From Hymenobacter sp. 5317J-9 (GTDB lineage: Bacteria; Bacteroidota; Bacteroidia; Cytophagales; Hymenobacteraceae): a DNA stretch of 64,000 nucleotides. Position 1 is the first letter of the stretch; every line of letters begins with the position of its first letter. A program made the translations under genes and the position numbers. The stretch lies in contig NZ_CP095050.1 in NCBI RefSeq assembly GCF_022921075.1, forward strand, positions 3,534,001 through 3,598,000, written 5' to 3'. Shown here in pieces: positions 51,718 through 61,872 of the stretch. The notes beneath the pieces were generated by a model. It was not told where the DNA came from. It searched no databases and saw only the letters and a program-made list of their open reading frames with translations.

Positions 51718-51735
51718 CGCTTTAGGAGCGGCTAC

Positions 51736-52731
51736 CTACGGCAGCAACACGCGGTCAATCACGTGCACCACGCCGTTGGTGCATTGCACGTCGGGAATCA
51801 CCATGTTGGCCGGAGCGGCGTTGCCGTTGCCTTTGGCCGTGAGCACGCCGTTGGTGAAAGCGCCGAGGGCGATGGGGCCACCGGCGGCGGCGATGCTGGT
51901 GTTTTCGGGTAGCTCGGGCGTGAACTTGCCGCCCTGCGTGCCGCCAATTACCACGTGGTTGAGCAGCACGGCCGTCACGGTGGCCACGGGCAGCTTGCGG
52001 ATGTCGGCGGGCACGTTGAGCGGCACGTTCAGCAGCGTGCCCAGGTCTTTAAAGGCTTGGTCGGTGGGCGCGAAAACGGTGAGTTTGGCGCTGCCGGGCG
52101 TGCCCGTCAGGGCCGACTGCAGGTTGCAGTACACCACGGCTTCAACCAAAAAAGTAAGCTCGGGCTTTACGAACACGCTGCCGCTTTGCAGGGCCAGGGC
52201 CGAGTTGAGCACGTCGGCGCCCGTGGCCAGCAGCACTTTGTCGATGGGGTGAATGAGGCCGTTGGCCGCCTGCACGTCTTTGCCCAGAATCTTCGAGCCA
52301 TTCACGTACTGGCTGCCGTCGGGGCGCTGAATGATGCGGCGCGTGAGGCCCAGCGCCGAGGCCGACGTGCTACCTGACGCCAGGGCGCTGCCCGGCAGCG
52401 TGCCGCTGAATACGTGGTAGAACAGCGTGTTGCGCAGGAACGGCTGCTGCAGGGCCGTGAGGTCCGAAGCCGAATTGAGGCCCAGGCGGGCAAAGGCCGC
52501 ATTGGTGGGCGCAAACACGGTGAAGTTGCCCGACGGGTCGGCTTCGTTTTTGTTGCCGAGCAGCACGGCCACGTCGCCGCGAATGGCGGCGTCTTCCAGG
52601 GTCTGGAAGTCGGGATTGGTAACGGCGATGTTGGTGATGGACGGGGCTATTTCTTTATTCTTGGCGCAGCCGCCAAGCGTCAAAAGCGCCAGGAGCAGCA
52701 GACCGGCTTTAGTAGGTAAAAAATTTTTCAT
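51736..52731 (-). CDS. Lipoprotein with two fasciclin (FAS1) domains
   Basis: A 331-residue lipoprotein: signal ending in the lipobox TLGGC (Cys near 22). Two FAS1 domains follow, about 40-175 and 185-331. Each has the H1 and H2 motifs: FTVFAPTNAAFARLG and NGLIHPIDKVLL in the first, LTVFAPTDQAFKDLG and NGVVHVIDRVLL in the second. FAS1 domains mediate adhesion at the surface or in the matrix. The start at 52731 is set by the signal peptide; upstream in-frame codons reach into the divergent promoter region of the outer-membrane protein gene. Confidence 0.92.
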   Translation of the reverse strand: MKNFLPTKAGLLLLALLTLGGCAKNKEIAPSITNIAVTNPDFQTLEDAAIRGDVAVLLGNKNEADPSGNFTVFAPTNAAFARLGLNSASDLTALQQPFLRNTLFYHVFSGTLPGSALASGSTSASALGLTRRIIQRPDGSQYVNGSKILGKDVQAANGLIHPIDKVLLATGADVLNSALALQSGSVFVKPELTFLVEAVVYCNLQSALTGTPGSAKLTVFAPTDQAFKDLGTLLNVPLNVPADIRKLPVATVTAVLLNHVVIGGTQGGKFTPELPENTSIAAAGGPIALGAFTNGVLTAKGNGNAAPANMVIPDVQCTNGVVHVIDRVLLP

Positions 52732-52931
52732 CGGGTAAATGGTAAGGTTCATCGGGCAAATAGAAGAGTTGACCATACTATGCTGAATACAAACGCATTT
52801 CGTGGGCCTTCGGATTGCGCTAAGGTAAATCCAAGGCACTGGATATGCCCGTAGATTGCAGCCTTAACGCTTTGCAGCAACTTAACACCCGGCGGCAAAC
52901 GCCCTTTTACTTCTTAAGCATTCTTGCTATT

Positions 52932-53837
52932 ATGCAAAAATATTCTACACTGGTGTGCACTGCCATTCTGCTGGCATTTTCTTCCGGGGTTGCACAGGCG
53001 CAAAGTCTGGTAAGCGGCTTTATGGCCGGCAAGCACCACGGTTCGGTGGTGGTGTCGGGCACCACCGAAAGCTACACCAGCGCCTACCTGGCCCCGGAAA
53101 AAATTGAGGGCGTGCCCATCTTCCAGGAAGTGCGCGTCAACTCCGTGAACCTGTACGGCACCTACGGCCTCTCCGACAAGGTCGATTTCGTGCTTAGCAT
53201 TCCCTACATTCAGTCCAAGGGCAAGGCGCCCGGCACGGTCATCAACGACCTGAACGCGCTGTATTCCACCCAGGGCTACACCAACGTGCGCCAGGGCTTT
53301 CAGGACGTGACGGCGTTGCTCAAGTTCAAGGCTTACAGCCGCGAACTGGGCAGCAGCATTCTCGACCTGCTGGGCACGGTGAGCTACAGCACGCCGCTGA
53401 GCAACTACCAGAGCAACACTGGCTACGGCTACATCATCGCCATCGGCAACCGCGCCACCAAATACACTGCCTCGGGCGTGGCGCACCTCAAAACCGCATC
53501 GGGCGTGTTTGCCACGGGGCAGATAGGCTACAGCCTGCGCACCGGCCCCGTGCCCCACGCCCTCATCGGCGAGGCCAAAATCGGCTACGCCGGCCCCAAA
53601 ACCTACGTGGAAGGCTTCGCCGCTTTTCAAGAATCGAACGGCGGCACCGATATTTCGGAAGCGGGCTTCACCGGATTTTTCCCGTCTACGCGCGTCAACT
53701 TCGTGCGCCTCGGGGCCAGCGCCTACCGCCCCATTGCCAACGGCTTCGGCCTCACGCTGGGCGCCAGCACCTACGTGGCCGGCCGCAACATCGGCAAGTC
53801 GACCGGCTTCTCGGCCGGCGTCACCTACAATTTCTAA
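52932..53837 (+). CDS. Outer-membrane beta-barrel protein (transporter/MetA-pathway-like family)
   Basis: A 301-residue exported protein: signal peptide 1-22 (ending AQAQ), then a series of about 12 amphipathic strands with alternating aromatic residues and Tyr-Gly turns, ending in Phe (GFSAGVTYNF), the typical last strand of an outer-membrane barrel. YGLSDKVDFVLSIPYIQSKG is like proteins annotated as transporters or phenol-degradation outer-membrane proteins; the substrate is unknown. The start at 52932 gives the signal peptide directly. It ends in a bidirectional terminator shared with the pirin gene. Confidence 0.82.
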   Translation: MQKYSTLVCTAILLAFSSGVAQAQSLVSGFMAGKHHGSVVVSGTTESYTSAYLAPEKIEGVPIFQEVRVNSVNLYGTYGLSDKVDFVLSIPYIQSKGKAPGTVINDLNALYSTQGYTNVRQGFQDVTALLKFKAYSRELGSSILDLLGTVSYSTPLSNYQSNTGYGYIIAIGNRATKYTASGVAHLKTASGVFATGQIGYSLRTGPVPHALIGEAKIGYAGPKTYVEGFAAFQESNGGTDISEAGFTGFFPSTRVNFVRLGASAYRPIANGFGLTLGASTYVAGRNIGKSTGFSAGVTYNF

Positions 53838-53850
53838 CCTGCTCCCGCAC

Positions 53851-53890
53851 AACGCAAAAAGCCGGCCCCATGAGGCCGGCTTTTTGCGTT
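53851..53890. terminator. Bidirectional intrinsic terminator
   Basis: AACGCAAAAAGCCGGCC (53851-53867) pairs with GGCCGGCTTTTTGCGTT (53874-53890) around CCATGA. A and T runs on either side let it end both the outer-membrane gene and the convergent pirin gene. Confidence 0.93.
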
Positions 53891-53905
53891 TTATGGTTTG
53901 ATTGT

Positions 53906-54628
53906 TTAATAGTTGGATTCGCTCGAAGGCAAGTCAATCAGAATGAATTGCGCGTCTTTATTGGCGCGAATCTGGACCACGTCGTCGTTGGTCATGCGGG
54001 CCTGGTCGTTGGGGCCGAGCTCGGTGCCGTTTACGAAAATCACGCCTTCCTTCACATAAATGAAGGTGAGGCGAATAGGGAAGGTCTTAAACTCGATTTC
54101 CTTGCCGCAGTCGAGGTTAGACCAATACACGGTGCTGTTGGAATTCATGTATACCACGTCTTCCAGCACTTTCTGGCCGGTCACGAGGGGTACCAATTCG
54201 TTTTTATTGCCGTCGATGAAGCCAATGTCCTTCTGCTCGTAGCTGGGCGCCAGGCCTTTCTGGCCGGGAATGAACCACAGTTGGTACAGGTGCAGGGGCT
54301 TGTCGTTGCGGTTGAATTCGGAGTGCGCCAGGCCGGTGCCGGCGGTCATGCGCTGCACCTCGCCGGCCTTGATGGTGGTTTTGTTGCCCATCGTGTCTTG
54401 GTGCTGGATTTCTCCCTCGAGCACCAGCGTCACAATTTCCATCTCCGAATGCGGGTGCTGCGGAAAGCCCGACTGCGGGGCCACGCTGTCGTCGTTGAAC
54501 ACCCGGAGCGGGCCAAAATGCATGTTGTCGCGGTCGAAATAATCGGCGAACGAAAACAGGAAATAGCTGCTGAGCCAGGCGGCAGGGGCCGCGTGATGGC
54601 GGTCGGCGGCGGAGATGTATTTGAGCAT
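53906..54628 (-). CDS. Pirin family protein (quercetinase-like)
   Basis: A 240-residue bicupin. The N-terminal cupin carries the metal site: FPQHPHSEMEIVTLVLEG (two His) and MTAGTGLAHSEFN (His and Glu), the four ligands of YhhW-type pirins. The C-terminal cupin is degenerate (FIYVKEGVIFVNG). Bacterial pirins act as quercetin 2,3-dioxygenases in vitro or bind metabolic enzymes. The protein is cytoplasmic. It starts at 54628, with an AT-poor upstream region and a GC-rich hairpin at 54703. Confidence 0.93.
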   Translation of the reverse strand: MLKYISAADRHHAAPAAWLSSYFLFSFADYFDRDNMHFGPLRVFNDDSVAPQSGFPQHPHSEMEIVTLVLEGEIQHQDTMGNKTTIKAGEVQRMTAGTGLAHSEFNRNDKPLHLYQLWFIPGQKGLAPSYEQKDIGFIDGNKNELVPLVTGQKVLEDVVYMNSNSTVYWSNLDCGKEIEFKTFPIRLTFIYVKEGVIFVNGTELGPNDQARMTNDDVVQIRANKDAQFILIDLPSSESNY

Positions 54629-54702
54629 GGAAAGGGGCGCGTAAGGTTGGGCGTGCCCCGCATACGGGCCGGTGGCTTCAGAAGTTAGGCCCTTTAAACA
54701 GC

Positions 54703-54732
54703 AAGGCCCTTCCGCAGCTACGGAAGGGCCTT
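54703..54732. terminator. GC-rich hairpin, possible terminator
   Basis: AAGGCCCTTCCG (54703-54714) pairs with CGGAAGGGCCTT (54721-54732). No long T run follows on either strand, so it may be a weak terminator for the regulator gene or part of the neighbouring repeat. Confidence 0.5.
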
Positions 54733-54737
54733 GTGTT

Positions 54738-54819
54738 CCGTACTCCGAAGCTGCGCTTCGGCCCGGCGGAAAGCGTTCTACGTCGTGCCGCTGAACCGAA
54801 GCACAGCTTCGGGATACGG
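54738..54819. repeat. Palindromic element built from CCGAAGC hairpins
   Basis: Left arm CCGTACTCCGAAGCTGCGCT and on (54738-54761) and right arm (54796-54819) are inverted with about three mismatches; each arm is also a hairpin (CCGAAGC with GCTTCGG). It ends two bases before the stop codon of the S24 regulator (54822). Confidence 0.75.
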
Positions 54820-54821
54820 CG

Positions 54822-55643
54822 CTATGCCTTTTTCAGCAAAGCCACCTGCTGCTGCAGGTCGAGCACGAGACTGGCTACGCGCTCCAGCGAGAGCTCGGCA
54901 ATGGGGAAGGTGCTGCTGATGTAGCTCTTAGCCTCCCAGATTTCGAGCACGTCGTCCACGTTCAGGTCGTAGGGCGAAAAGTTGGGGTTGTCGGAATGCA
55001 GCACAAACATGGCGCCGGAGCGCAGCTTGTTGAAGAGGCGCTTGAACACGATGCCTTCGCGCTTGCTCACCACGATGCAGGGCGTGCCATCCTTAATGGT
55101 GCTCCATTCCTCCACGTAGCGGCCCACGATGACCGTGCCGCTGGCAATGGGCAGCATGGAGTCGCCCGCAATTTCAAAGGCCCGGTACGTGCCCGTGTTC
55201 GAGAGCATGGGCAGGCGAAACTTGGGCAGCACCTCCAGGTACTCCGGGTCGGCGTAGCCGTTGAGGTAGCCGGCAGCGGCCTTTTGGGGCACCCACTCAA
55301 TGTTTTCGTTCTGGTCCTTGTCCACGGTCAGGGCCAGGATGCGGAGCTTGCCGCCGGCCGGCGAGGTGGGCGGGTCGGTGTCGTCTTCGGCGCTGGCCGC
55401 GTCGGGGGCGGGCACGGAGCCAATAATCTTGGCGTTCTTCTTCTTGCTGAAGTCGGTGGTCACGAGCTGGTCGAGCGTGATGCCGAACAGGCGGGCCATG
55501 TTGACGAGGGTGGCGAGGCGGGGCTCGGCGCGGCCCTCTTCGTAGGCGCCCACCAGGGAGCGTTTGATGCCGAGTTTGTCGGCCATCTGGGCCTGCGTGA
55601 GGGCGAGCTCGCGCCGGCAAAATTTCAGGTTCGTATTAATCAT
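54822..55643 (-). CDS. XRE-family regulator with S24 (LexA-like) peptidase domain
   Basis: A 273-residue transcription regulator. Residues 1-65 form an XRE helix-turn-helix (LALTQAQMADKLGIKRSLVGAYEEGR). After an acidic, Pro-rich linker comes an S24 domain with the catalytic Ser in FEIAGDSMLP (near 170) and Lys in GIVFKRLFNK (near 217). An Ala-Gly pair in KAAAGYLNGY lies 37 residues before the Ser, close to the spacing in LexA (34) and UmuD (35), so RecA-type self-cleavage is plausible. The upstream dyad at 55720-55739 is nearly the same as that of umuDC, so it may repress both itself and umuDC. The start at 55643 is chosen from the helix-turn-helix position. Not a canonical LexA: the DNA-binding domain is XRE type. 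Confidence 0.87.
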   Translation of the reverse strand: MINTNLKFCRRELALTQAQMADKLGIKRSLVGAYEEGRAEPRLATLVNMARLFGITLDQLVTTDFSKKKNAKIIGSVPAPDAASAEDDTDPPTSPAGGKLRILALTVDKDQNENIEWVPQKAAAGYLNGYADPEYLEVLPKFRLPMLSNTGTYRAFEIAGDSMLPIASGTVIVGRYVEEWSTIKDGTPCIVVSKREGIVFKRLFNKLRSGAMFVLHSDNPNFSPYDLNVDDVLEIWEAKSYISSTFPIAELSLERVASLVLDLQQQVALLKKA

Positions 55644-55719
55644 GGGGAGGGCAGCCGCCGGGAATGGCGTTGTGTTCAACGCGAATTCGGCTGGTGAAGT
55701 TAGCAACGCAAGCGCGAAG

Positions 55720-55739
55720 TTACTAATTCACTTAGCTAA
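55720..55739. promoter_or_regulatory. Candidate operator of the S24 regulator gene
   Basis: TTACTAA (55720-55726) and TTAGCTAA (55732-55739) with a five-base spacer. The umuDC site has TTACTAA, the same spacer and TTAGTAAA. On the minus strand a possible -7 box, TAACTTCG, overlaps it. It stands about 77 bases upstream of the regulator start. Confidence 0.55.
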
Positions 55740-55758
55740 TAATTTTCTGCCCACCACT

Positions 55759-56571
55759 TTAGCGTTGCGCCACCGTTTTTCCGGCCCACCATTCGTCGTT
55801 CGCCCAGAAGTTATTCCAGCCCACGCGGGCGTATTTGGGGTTGACGTGGGCGTCGCGCTCGCCGATTTCGAAACGGGTGAGAATCTGGCGCGTCACGGCT
55901 ATGCCCTGCTTCCACACGGCGGGGATGGCGGTTTCGGCCACGGCCTCTTCGCGCCACTCGCCGTCGAAGAGCAGGCCGCCGTTGCGGGTGGCGGGGTTGT
56001 GGGTGTAGGTGGCCAGCTCGGGCCGGTGGCCGGGCGGCAGCTTGAAGTCCAGGGCCACGCGCCCGCCGAACTGCCCGCCCAGGCCGACGCTGCTGCTGGC
56101 CCGCAGGGCAAAGCTGCCCGTGGCGCAATAAATCGGGGCCTGGGCTTTGTCGTTTTCGTAATAGCCGGCTTGCTCGGTGGTGAGGCGCTGCACCTGCTGC
56201 AGCTCAATGCTGCCGCGAAAGGGCGTCACGTCGCCGTAGCAGCGGAACTTGCCGGCCACTAGGTAGCGGCCGGGGCTTTTGGCGTCGGCCTGCACGGTGG
56301 TGAACACGAACTCTAGCCGGCGCCCGTCGTAGCCGAAGCAGCCGTTGAGCACGTCCTCGGTGCCGCTTTGCGGCTGGTGCTGCCACAGCTTGCCCAGGTT
56401 GGTGCGGGCCAGCAGGGCTTGGCGGGCTGCATTGCTGAGCACAGCGCCCGGGGCGGCCAGGGCCGCCGGTGCGGGCGCTACCAACGAACGGGTGAGGGTG
56501 GCGGGCTGGCTCAGGGGCCGCGCCGCGCCGAGCAGCAGCGCAGGAGCCGCCAGCAGCAGATGAAAACGCAT
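55759..56571 (-). CDS. Exported protein, paralogue B of a family ending in NPKYA-W-EWW
   Basis: A 270-residue exported protein with a signal peptide (1-20) but no lipobox. Shared with the next gene upstream: a middle region with PFRGSIELQQVQR and YCATGSFALRA, and the C-terminal motif VNPKYARVGWNNFWANDEWWAG. Function unknown; I recognise no family beyond the paralogy. The composition suggests a beta-rich globular domain. It lies 87 bases after its paralogue in the same direction, so it could be the third gene of the DUF2306-led operon. Confidence 0.72.
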   Translation of the reverse strand: MRFHLLLAAPALLLGAARPLSQPATLTRSLVAPAPAALAAPGAVLSNAARQALLARTNLGKLWQHQPQSGTEDVLNGCFGYDGRRLEFVFTTVQADAKSPGRYLVAGKFRCYGDVTPFRGSIELQQVQRLTTEQAGYYENDKAQAPIYCATGSFALRASSSVGLGGQFGGRVALDFKLPPGHRPELATYTHNPATRNGGLLFDGEWREEAVAETAIPAVWKQGIAVTRQILTRFEIGERDAHVNPKYARVGWNNFWANDEWWAGKTVAQR

Positions 56572-56658
56572 AAAACCGCGAAAAACAGTGAGCGAAGGCC
56601 GGCTAGGGAGTGGGCTGGTACTTCGGTGCTTCTAACGGCGCATGGCTATGTTTTAGTA

Positions 56659-57513
56659 TTACAGGCTGAGCGAAGGCTTGGGCGAGGCGGCCCACCATTC
56701 TTCGTTTTCCCAGTAATCTGTCCAGCCCTGCTTGGCATATTTGGGATTGACTTGCGTTCCCCGGTCGCCCACGCCAAAGTCCGAATAGACTTCCGGGGCG
56801 ATGACAAATAAGTCGTTTGCTACCAGAAACGGCTTGGAATCGCCGGTTCCATAGCCGGTCCACGCGCCCCTGAGCAGACGGCCGCTGCCCTTAGTGGGGG
56901 TGTGTTTGTCAATAATTCCACCCATCACCACCTCCGGCGTCCGACAATACCCTTTGTTGGTGATGTAGAAGTCTAGAAAGGCTTGGCCTGAGAAAACGCC
57001 CGCGCCCTGGCGCTGCTTCGCCTGCTTGAAGGTAAACACTGCACTTGCTGTGTACACTCGAGCCGAATCTTCTTCGGGAGCCTGCACATAGCAACTATCA
57101 AAATCGGCAATGCGCTGAATTTGAATGGTCCCTTCAAACGGGGTGATGATTTTGTGAAACCGGTCCCGACCACGCACATGAAAAAGCTGCGGCTGGTTGA
57201 TGTCCCGTGCTACTTCATCGAAGAGCAGCGAAACACTGTAGTGGTCGTGTCCCAAAAAACCAACCATTGTGGGATATCCGTCGGAAAAAGCCGTGTCAGC
57301 AGCCCACAGCGGGGCCAAATCGAAATTCTGCAGCAGCGCCAGCATCTCCGGTGTCAACACGTCGGCGGGCGCAATGTCATTATTAGTTAATTTGGCCTTC
57401 TGCAGCGCAGCGGTTGGAACCGCAGTCGTAGCGACAGTTTTTGCAACGGGTGGTGCAGTGTGTTGGCAAGCAGCAAGGGCCGCCAGCGTAAATGGGTAGA
57501 GGAAGTTTTTCAC
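56659..57513 (-). CDS. Lipoprotein, paralogue A of a family ending in NPKYA-W-EWW
   Basis: A 284-residue lipoprotein: signal ending in the lipobox ALAAC (Cys16). The middle has PFEGTIQIQRIAD and YTASAVFTFKQA, matching positions in the neighbouring paralogue, and the end is VNPKYAKQGWTDYWENEEWWAA. The shared Trp-rich tail (N-P-K-Y-A, G-W, W, E-W-W) must be a conserved functional or structural part. The start is a GTG that overlaps the TGA of the DUF2306 gene by four bases, so the two are translationally coupled. Unlike its neighbour it is lipidated. GC content is lower than in surrounding genes. Confidence 0.75.
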   Translation of the reverse strand: MKNFLYPFTLAALAACQHTAPPVAKTVATTAVPTAALQKAKLTNNDIAPADVLTPEMLALLQNFDLAPLWAADTAFSDGYPTMVGFLGHDHYSVSLLFDEVARDINQPQLFHVRGRDRFHKIITPFEGTIQIQRIADFDSCYVQAPEEDSARVYTASAVFTFKQAKQRQGAGVFSGQAFLDFYITNKGYCRTPEVVMGGIIDKHTPTKGSGRLLRGAWTGYGTGDSKPFLVANDLFVIAPEVYSDFGVGDRGTQVNPKYAKQGWTDYWENEEWWAASPKPSLSL

Positions 57514-58184
57514 GCCACCAATTTACTGCGCAGCTCCGGCATAAACTCCCGCAGGAAATACCGCCCCAACCCTACTTCGAGCAGGATTTCCATCAAAATC
57601 AGATTGCCCACCCACGAGAGCCAGGTCACCGTCAGGTAGGTTTCTATCGGCTTGGTTTCGAGCACGTAGTACATCAGGTAGCTCTCGCCGCGCAGGGCCA
57701 GGGCGGCCAGCGTCACGGCGAAGCTGCGCAACATCCAGTCCACGTGCAGGCTCCACTGGCGCTGGCGGGCGGCGCGGTAGGCCTTCCAGGTGCAGAGCCA
57801 CCACACCAGGCACTGCAGCGTGAAGCCTACCCGCGCCGCCAGCCCGCCATTGGCGAAGTGCGCCAGGATGAGCCCCGACGGCGCCGCCAGGGCCAGAATG
57901 CCGATGACGTAGCCCTTGCCCAGCTGCCGGTGCAGCCCCGGCCCCAGCCGCGCCAGCACCGGCAGAAACTGCAGCAGCCCCAGCACCAGCACCACTAGGC
58001 TGGTGGTGATGTGCACGTAGAACCCGAACCGGAACACCGGGTCGTCGTTGGTTTCGTCGCTTTTGGTGGTGAGGAAATGGATGCCCTTTTCGAAAGTATA
58101 GTAGGGCAGCGTTTTGGTGAGCATGAGGCCGGCGAAGGCGGCGATGCAGGCAGCGGCAACAAAGAGGATGACTTTTCGGAGCAT
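57510..58184 (-). CDS. DUF2306 membrane protein
   Basis: A 224-residue inner-membrane protein with about six hydrophobic segments: 5-25, 46-70, 82-105, 112-130, 140-165 and 180-205. It begins MLRKVILFVAAACIAAF and has the family pattern FGFYVHITTSLVVLVLGLLQF, HRQLGKGYVIGILAL and HVDWMLRSFAVTLAA, with conserved His that could bind heme or a metal. Role unknown. It is the first gene of a probable operon with the two paralogues downstream (four-base overlap with the first). The start at 58184 fits the first helix; a TTG eight codons upstream is unlikely. Confidence 0.82.
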   Translation of the reverse strand: MLRKVILFVAAACIAAFAGLMLTKTLPYYTFEKGIHFLTTKSDETNDDPVFRFGFYVHITTSLVVLVLGLLQFLPVLARLGPGLHRQLGKGYVIGILALAAPSGLILAHFANGGLAARVGFTLQCLVWWLCTWKAYRAARQRQWSLHVDWMLRSFAVTLAALALRGESYLMYYVLETKPIETYLTVTWLSWVGNLILMEILLEVGLGRYFLREFMPELRSKLVA

Positions 58185-58213
58185 GAAGGCAGCGGGTTCG
58201 GGCGGCAACCTGC

Positions 58214-58247
58214 AAATAAAAGGCCCGCCGTGGGTAACGGCGGGCCT
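58214..58247 (-). terminator. Intrinsic terminator of recQ
   Basis: On the minus strand AGGCCCGCCGT pairs with ACGGCGGGCCT (58221-58231 with 58237-58247), followed by TTTATTT. It lies 29 bases after the recQ stop. Confidence 0.9.
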
Positions 58248-58276
58248 GCGTAAAATATTGGCTGAGTAGCGCTGGG

Positions 58277-60519
<2,243 letters not shown>

Positions 60520-60577
60520 GACGCGGACAGAGTAATTAGATAAAAATAATAGGCGGGGCCGGGAAGTTCCAAGCAGA

Positions 60578-61756
60578 TTAGTTTTGAGCCGGACCCTCGG
60601 CCGGCTTCGGTTCCCGCCGTGAGCCCCGGTACAATTCGTACTTCAGCAGCCGGCAGTCAATGGGCCCGTTAAACAGCGGGATGCGCCGCGCGGGCTTCAG
60701 CCCCACGCTCTTCGCCGCTTCCAGATTGCCGGTAAACACAAAGGCGTTGTAGCCCTGAAAATTCGTTTTCAGCGTGTCGCCGATGGTCTTGTAGAGCGCC
60801 GCCATCTGCGCCTCCTCCCCTATCCGCTCGCCATACGGCGGGTTGGTGAGCACAATGCCGGGCTCCTCCTTGGCCGGGGCTTGCGCGTCCTTCACGTCGC
60901 GCACCGAGAGGCGCACGCAGTCTTCGAGGCCGGCGGCCGTGATGTTGGCGGCGGCCATCTCGATGACTTTGGGGTCAAGGTCGGAGCCGGCCAGGTAAGC
61001 CTGCGGCTCTTCGAGGCGCTGGGCTTTGGCCTCTTCGCGCACCTGCTCCCACAGTTTGGGGTCGAAGTCGTACCAGTTTTCGAAGCCGAACTTGCCTTGG
61101 TGAAACAGGCCCGGCGCGATGCGCTGGCACATCAGGCCCGCCTCGGTGAGGATGGTGGCCGAGCCGCACAGGGGGTCGATGAGGGGCTTTTTGCCATCCC
61201 AGCCCGAGAGCAAAACCAAGCCGGCGGCCAGCACTTCGTTCAGCGGGGCCTCGTTGGTGCCCTGGCGGTAGCCGCGGCGGTGTAGCGAGTCGCCGGCCGC
61301 GTCGAGGCTGAGGATGACCTCGTTCTCCGTCATGCGCAGGTGCAGGCGGATATCGGGGTTGCGGGTGTCGATGCTGGGCCGCTCGCCGGTACGCTTGCGG
61401 AACTGGTCCACGATGGCGTCTTTGGTGAGCTGGGCCACGAAGAGCGAGTGCTCGAACGTGGAGCGGTTTACCACGGGCGTGATGGCGAACGTCTGGCCCG
61501 GGCCGATGAAATCCTGCCAGTCGATGCGGCTCACTTCGCGGTACAGGGCCTTTTCATCGGCGGCATAAAAGGCGGCGAAGGGCCGCAGCAGGCGCATGGA
61601 AAGCCGACTCCAGAGGGCCACTTCGTAGAGCAGCCGATGGTCGCCGATGAACTCGACGGCGCGCGAGCCCACGTGCGTGATGTCGGCCCCGAGGTCGTAT
61701 AGTTCGTCGGCGAGGAGTTCTTCCAGGCCGAACTGGGTAGTGGCGGTGAGGTGCAT
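60578..61756 (-). CDS. THUMP-domain 23S rRNA methyltransferase (RlmL-type)
   Basis: A 392-residue SAM-dependent RNA methyltransferase. An N-terminal ferredoxin-like plus THUMP domain (about 1-160) is followed by a Rossmann-fold methylase (about 165-385) with PLIDPLCGSATILTEA for SAM and the N2-guanine catalytic motif VLTNPPYGERIG. This is the layout of RlmL's N-terminal half, which methylates 23S rRNA G2445. The start at 61756 fits the family (MHLTATTQFGLEELLADEL). It is in the same direction as recQ, 58 bases upstream, and may share its mRNA. A palindromic element abuts the start codon at 61759. Confidence 0.92.
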   Translation of the reverse strand: MHLTATTQFGLEELLADELYDLGADITHVGSRAVEFIGDHRLLYEVALWSRLSMRLLRPFAAFYAADEKALYREVSRIDWQDFIGPGQTFAITPVVNRSTFEHSLFVAQLTKDAIVDQFRKRTGERPSIDTRNPDIRLHLRMTENEVILSLDAAGDSLHRRGYRQGTNEAPLNEVLAAGLVLLSGWDGKKPLIDPLCGSATILTEAGLMCQRIAPGLFHQGKFGFENWYDFDPKLWEQVREEAKAQRLEEPQAYLAGSDLDPKVIEMAAANITAAGLEDCVRLSVRDVKDAQAPAKEEPGIVLTNPPYGERIGEEAQMAALYKTIGDTLKTNFQGYNAFVFTGNLEAAKSVGLKPARRIPLFNGPIDCRLLKYELYRGSRREPKPAEGPAQN

Positions 61757-61758
61757 AA

Positions 61759-61841
61759 GTAGCGCGGACGTTTAGTCCGCGTCCCCGCGCCGCCAGAAAA
61801 TCCCTGCGGCACCGAAACGCGAACTACAAAGTTCGCGCTAC
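61759..61841. repeat. Palindromic element, GTAGCGCGGAC/GTAGCGCGAAC variant
   Basis: The left arm GTAGCGCGGACGTTTAGTCC and on (61759-61781) and the right arm, ending AAAGTTCGCGCTAC (61818-61841), are related inverted copies that have diverged in the centre; each arm is itself a hairpin. It fills the gap between the divergent methyltransferase and sugar permease genes. Confidence 0.8.
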
Positions 61842-61872
61842 TTTCGCCTTTCGCCGTCCCACTCCTGCATTT

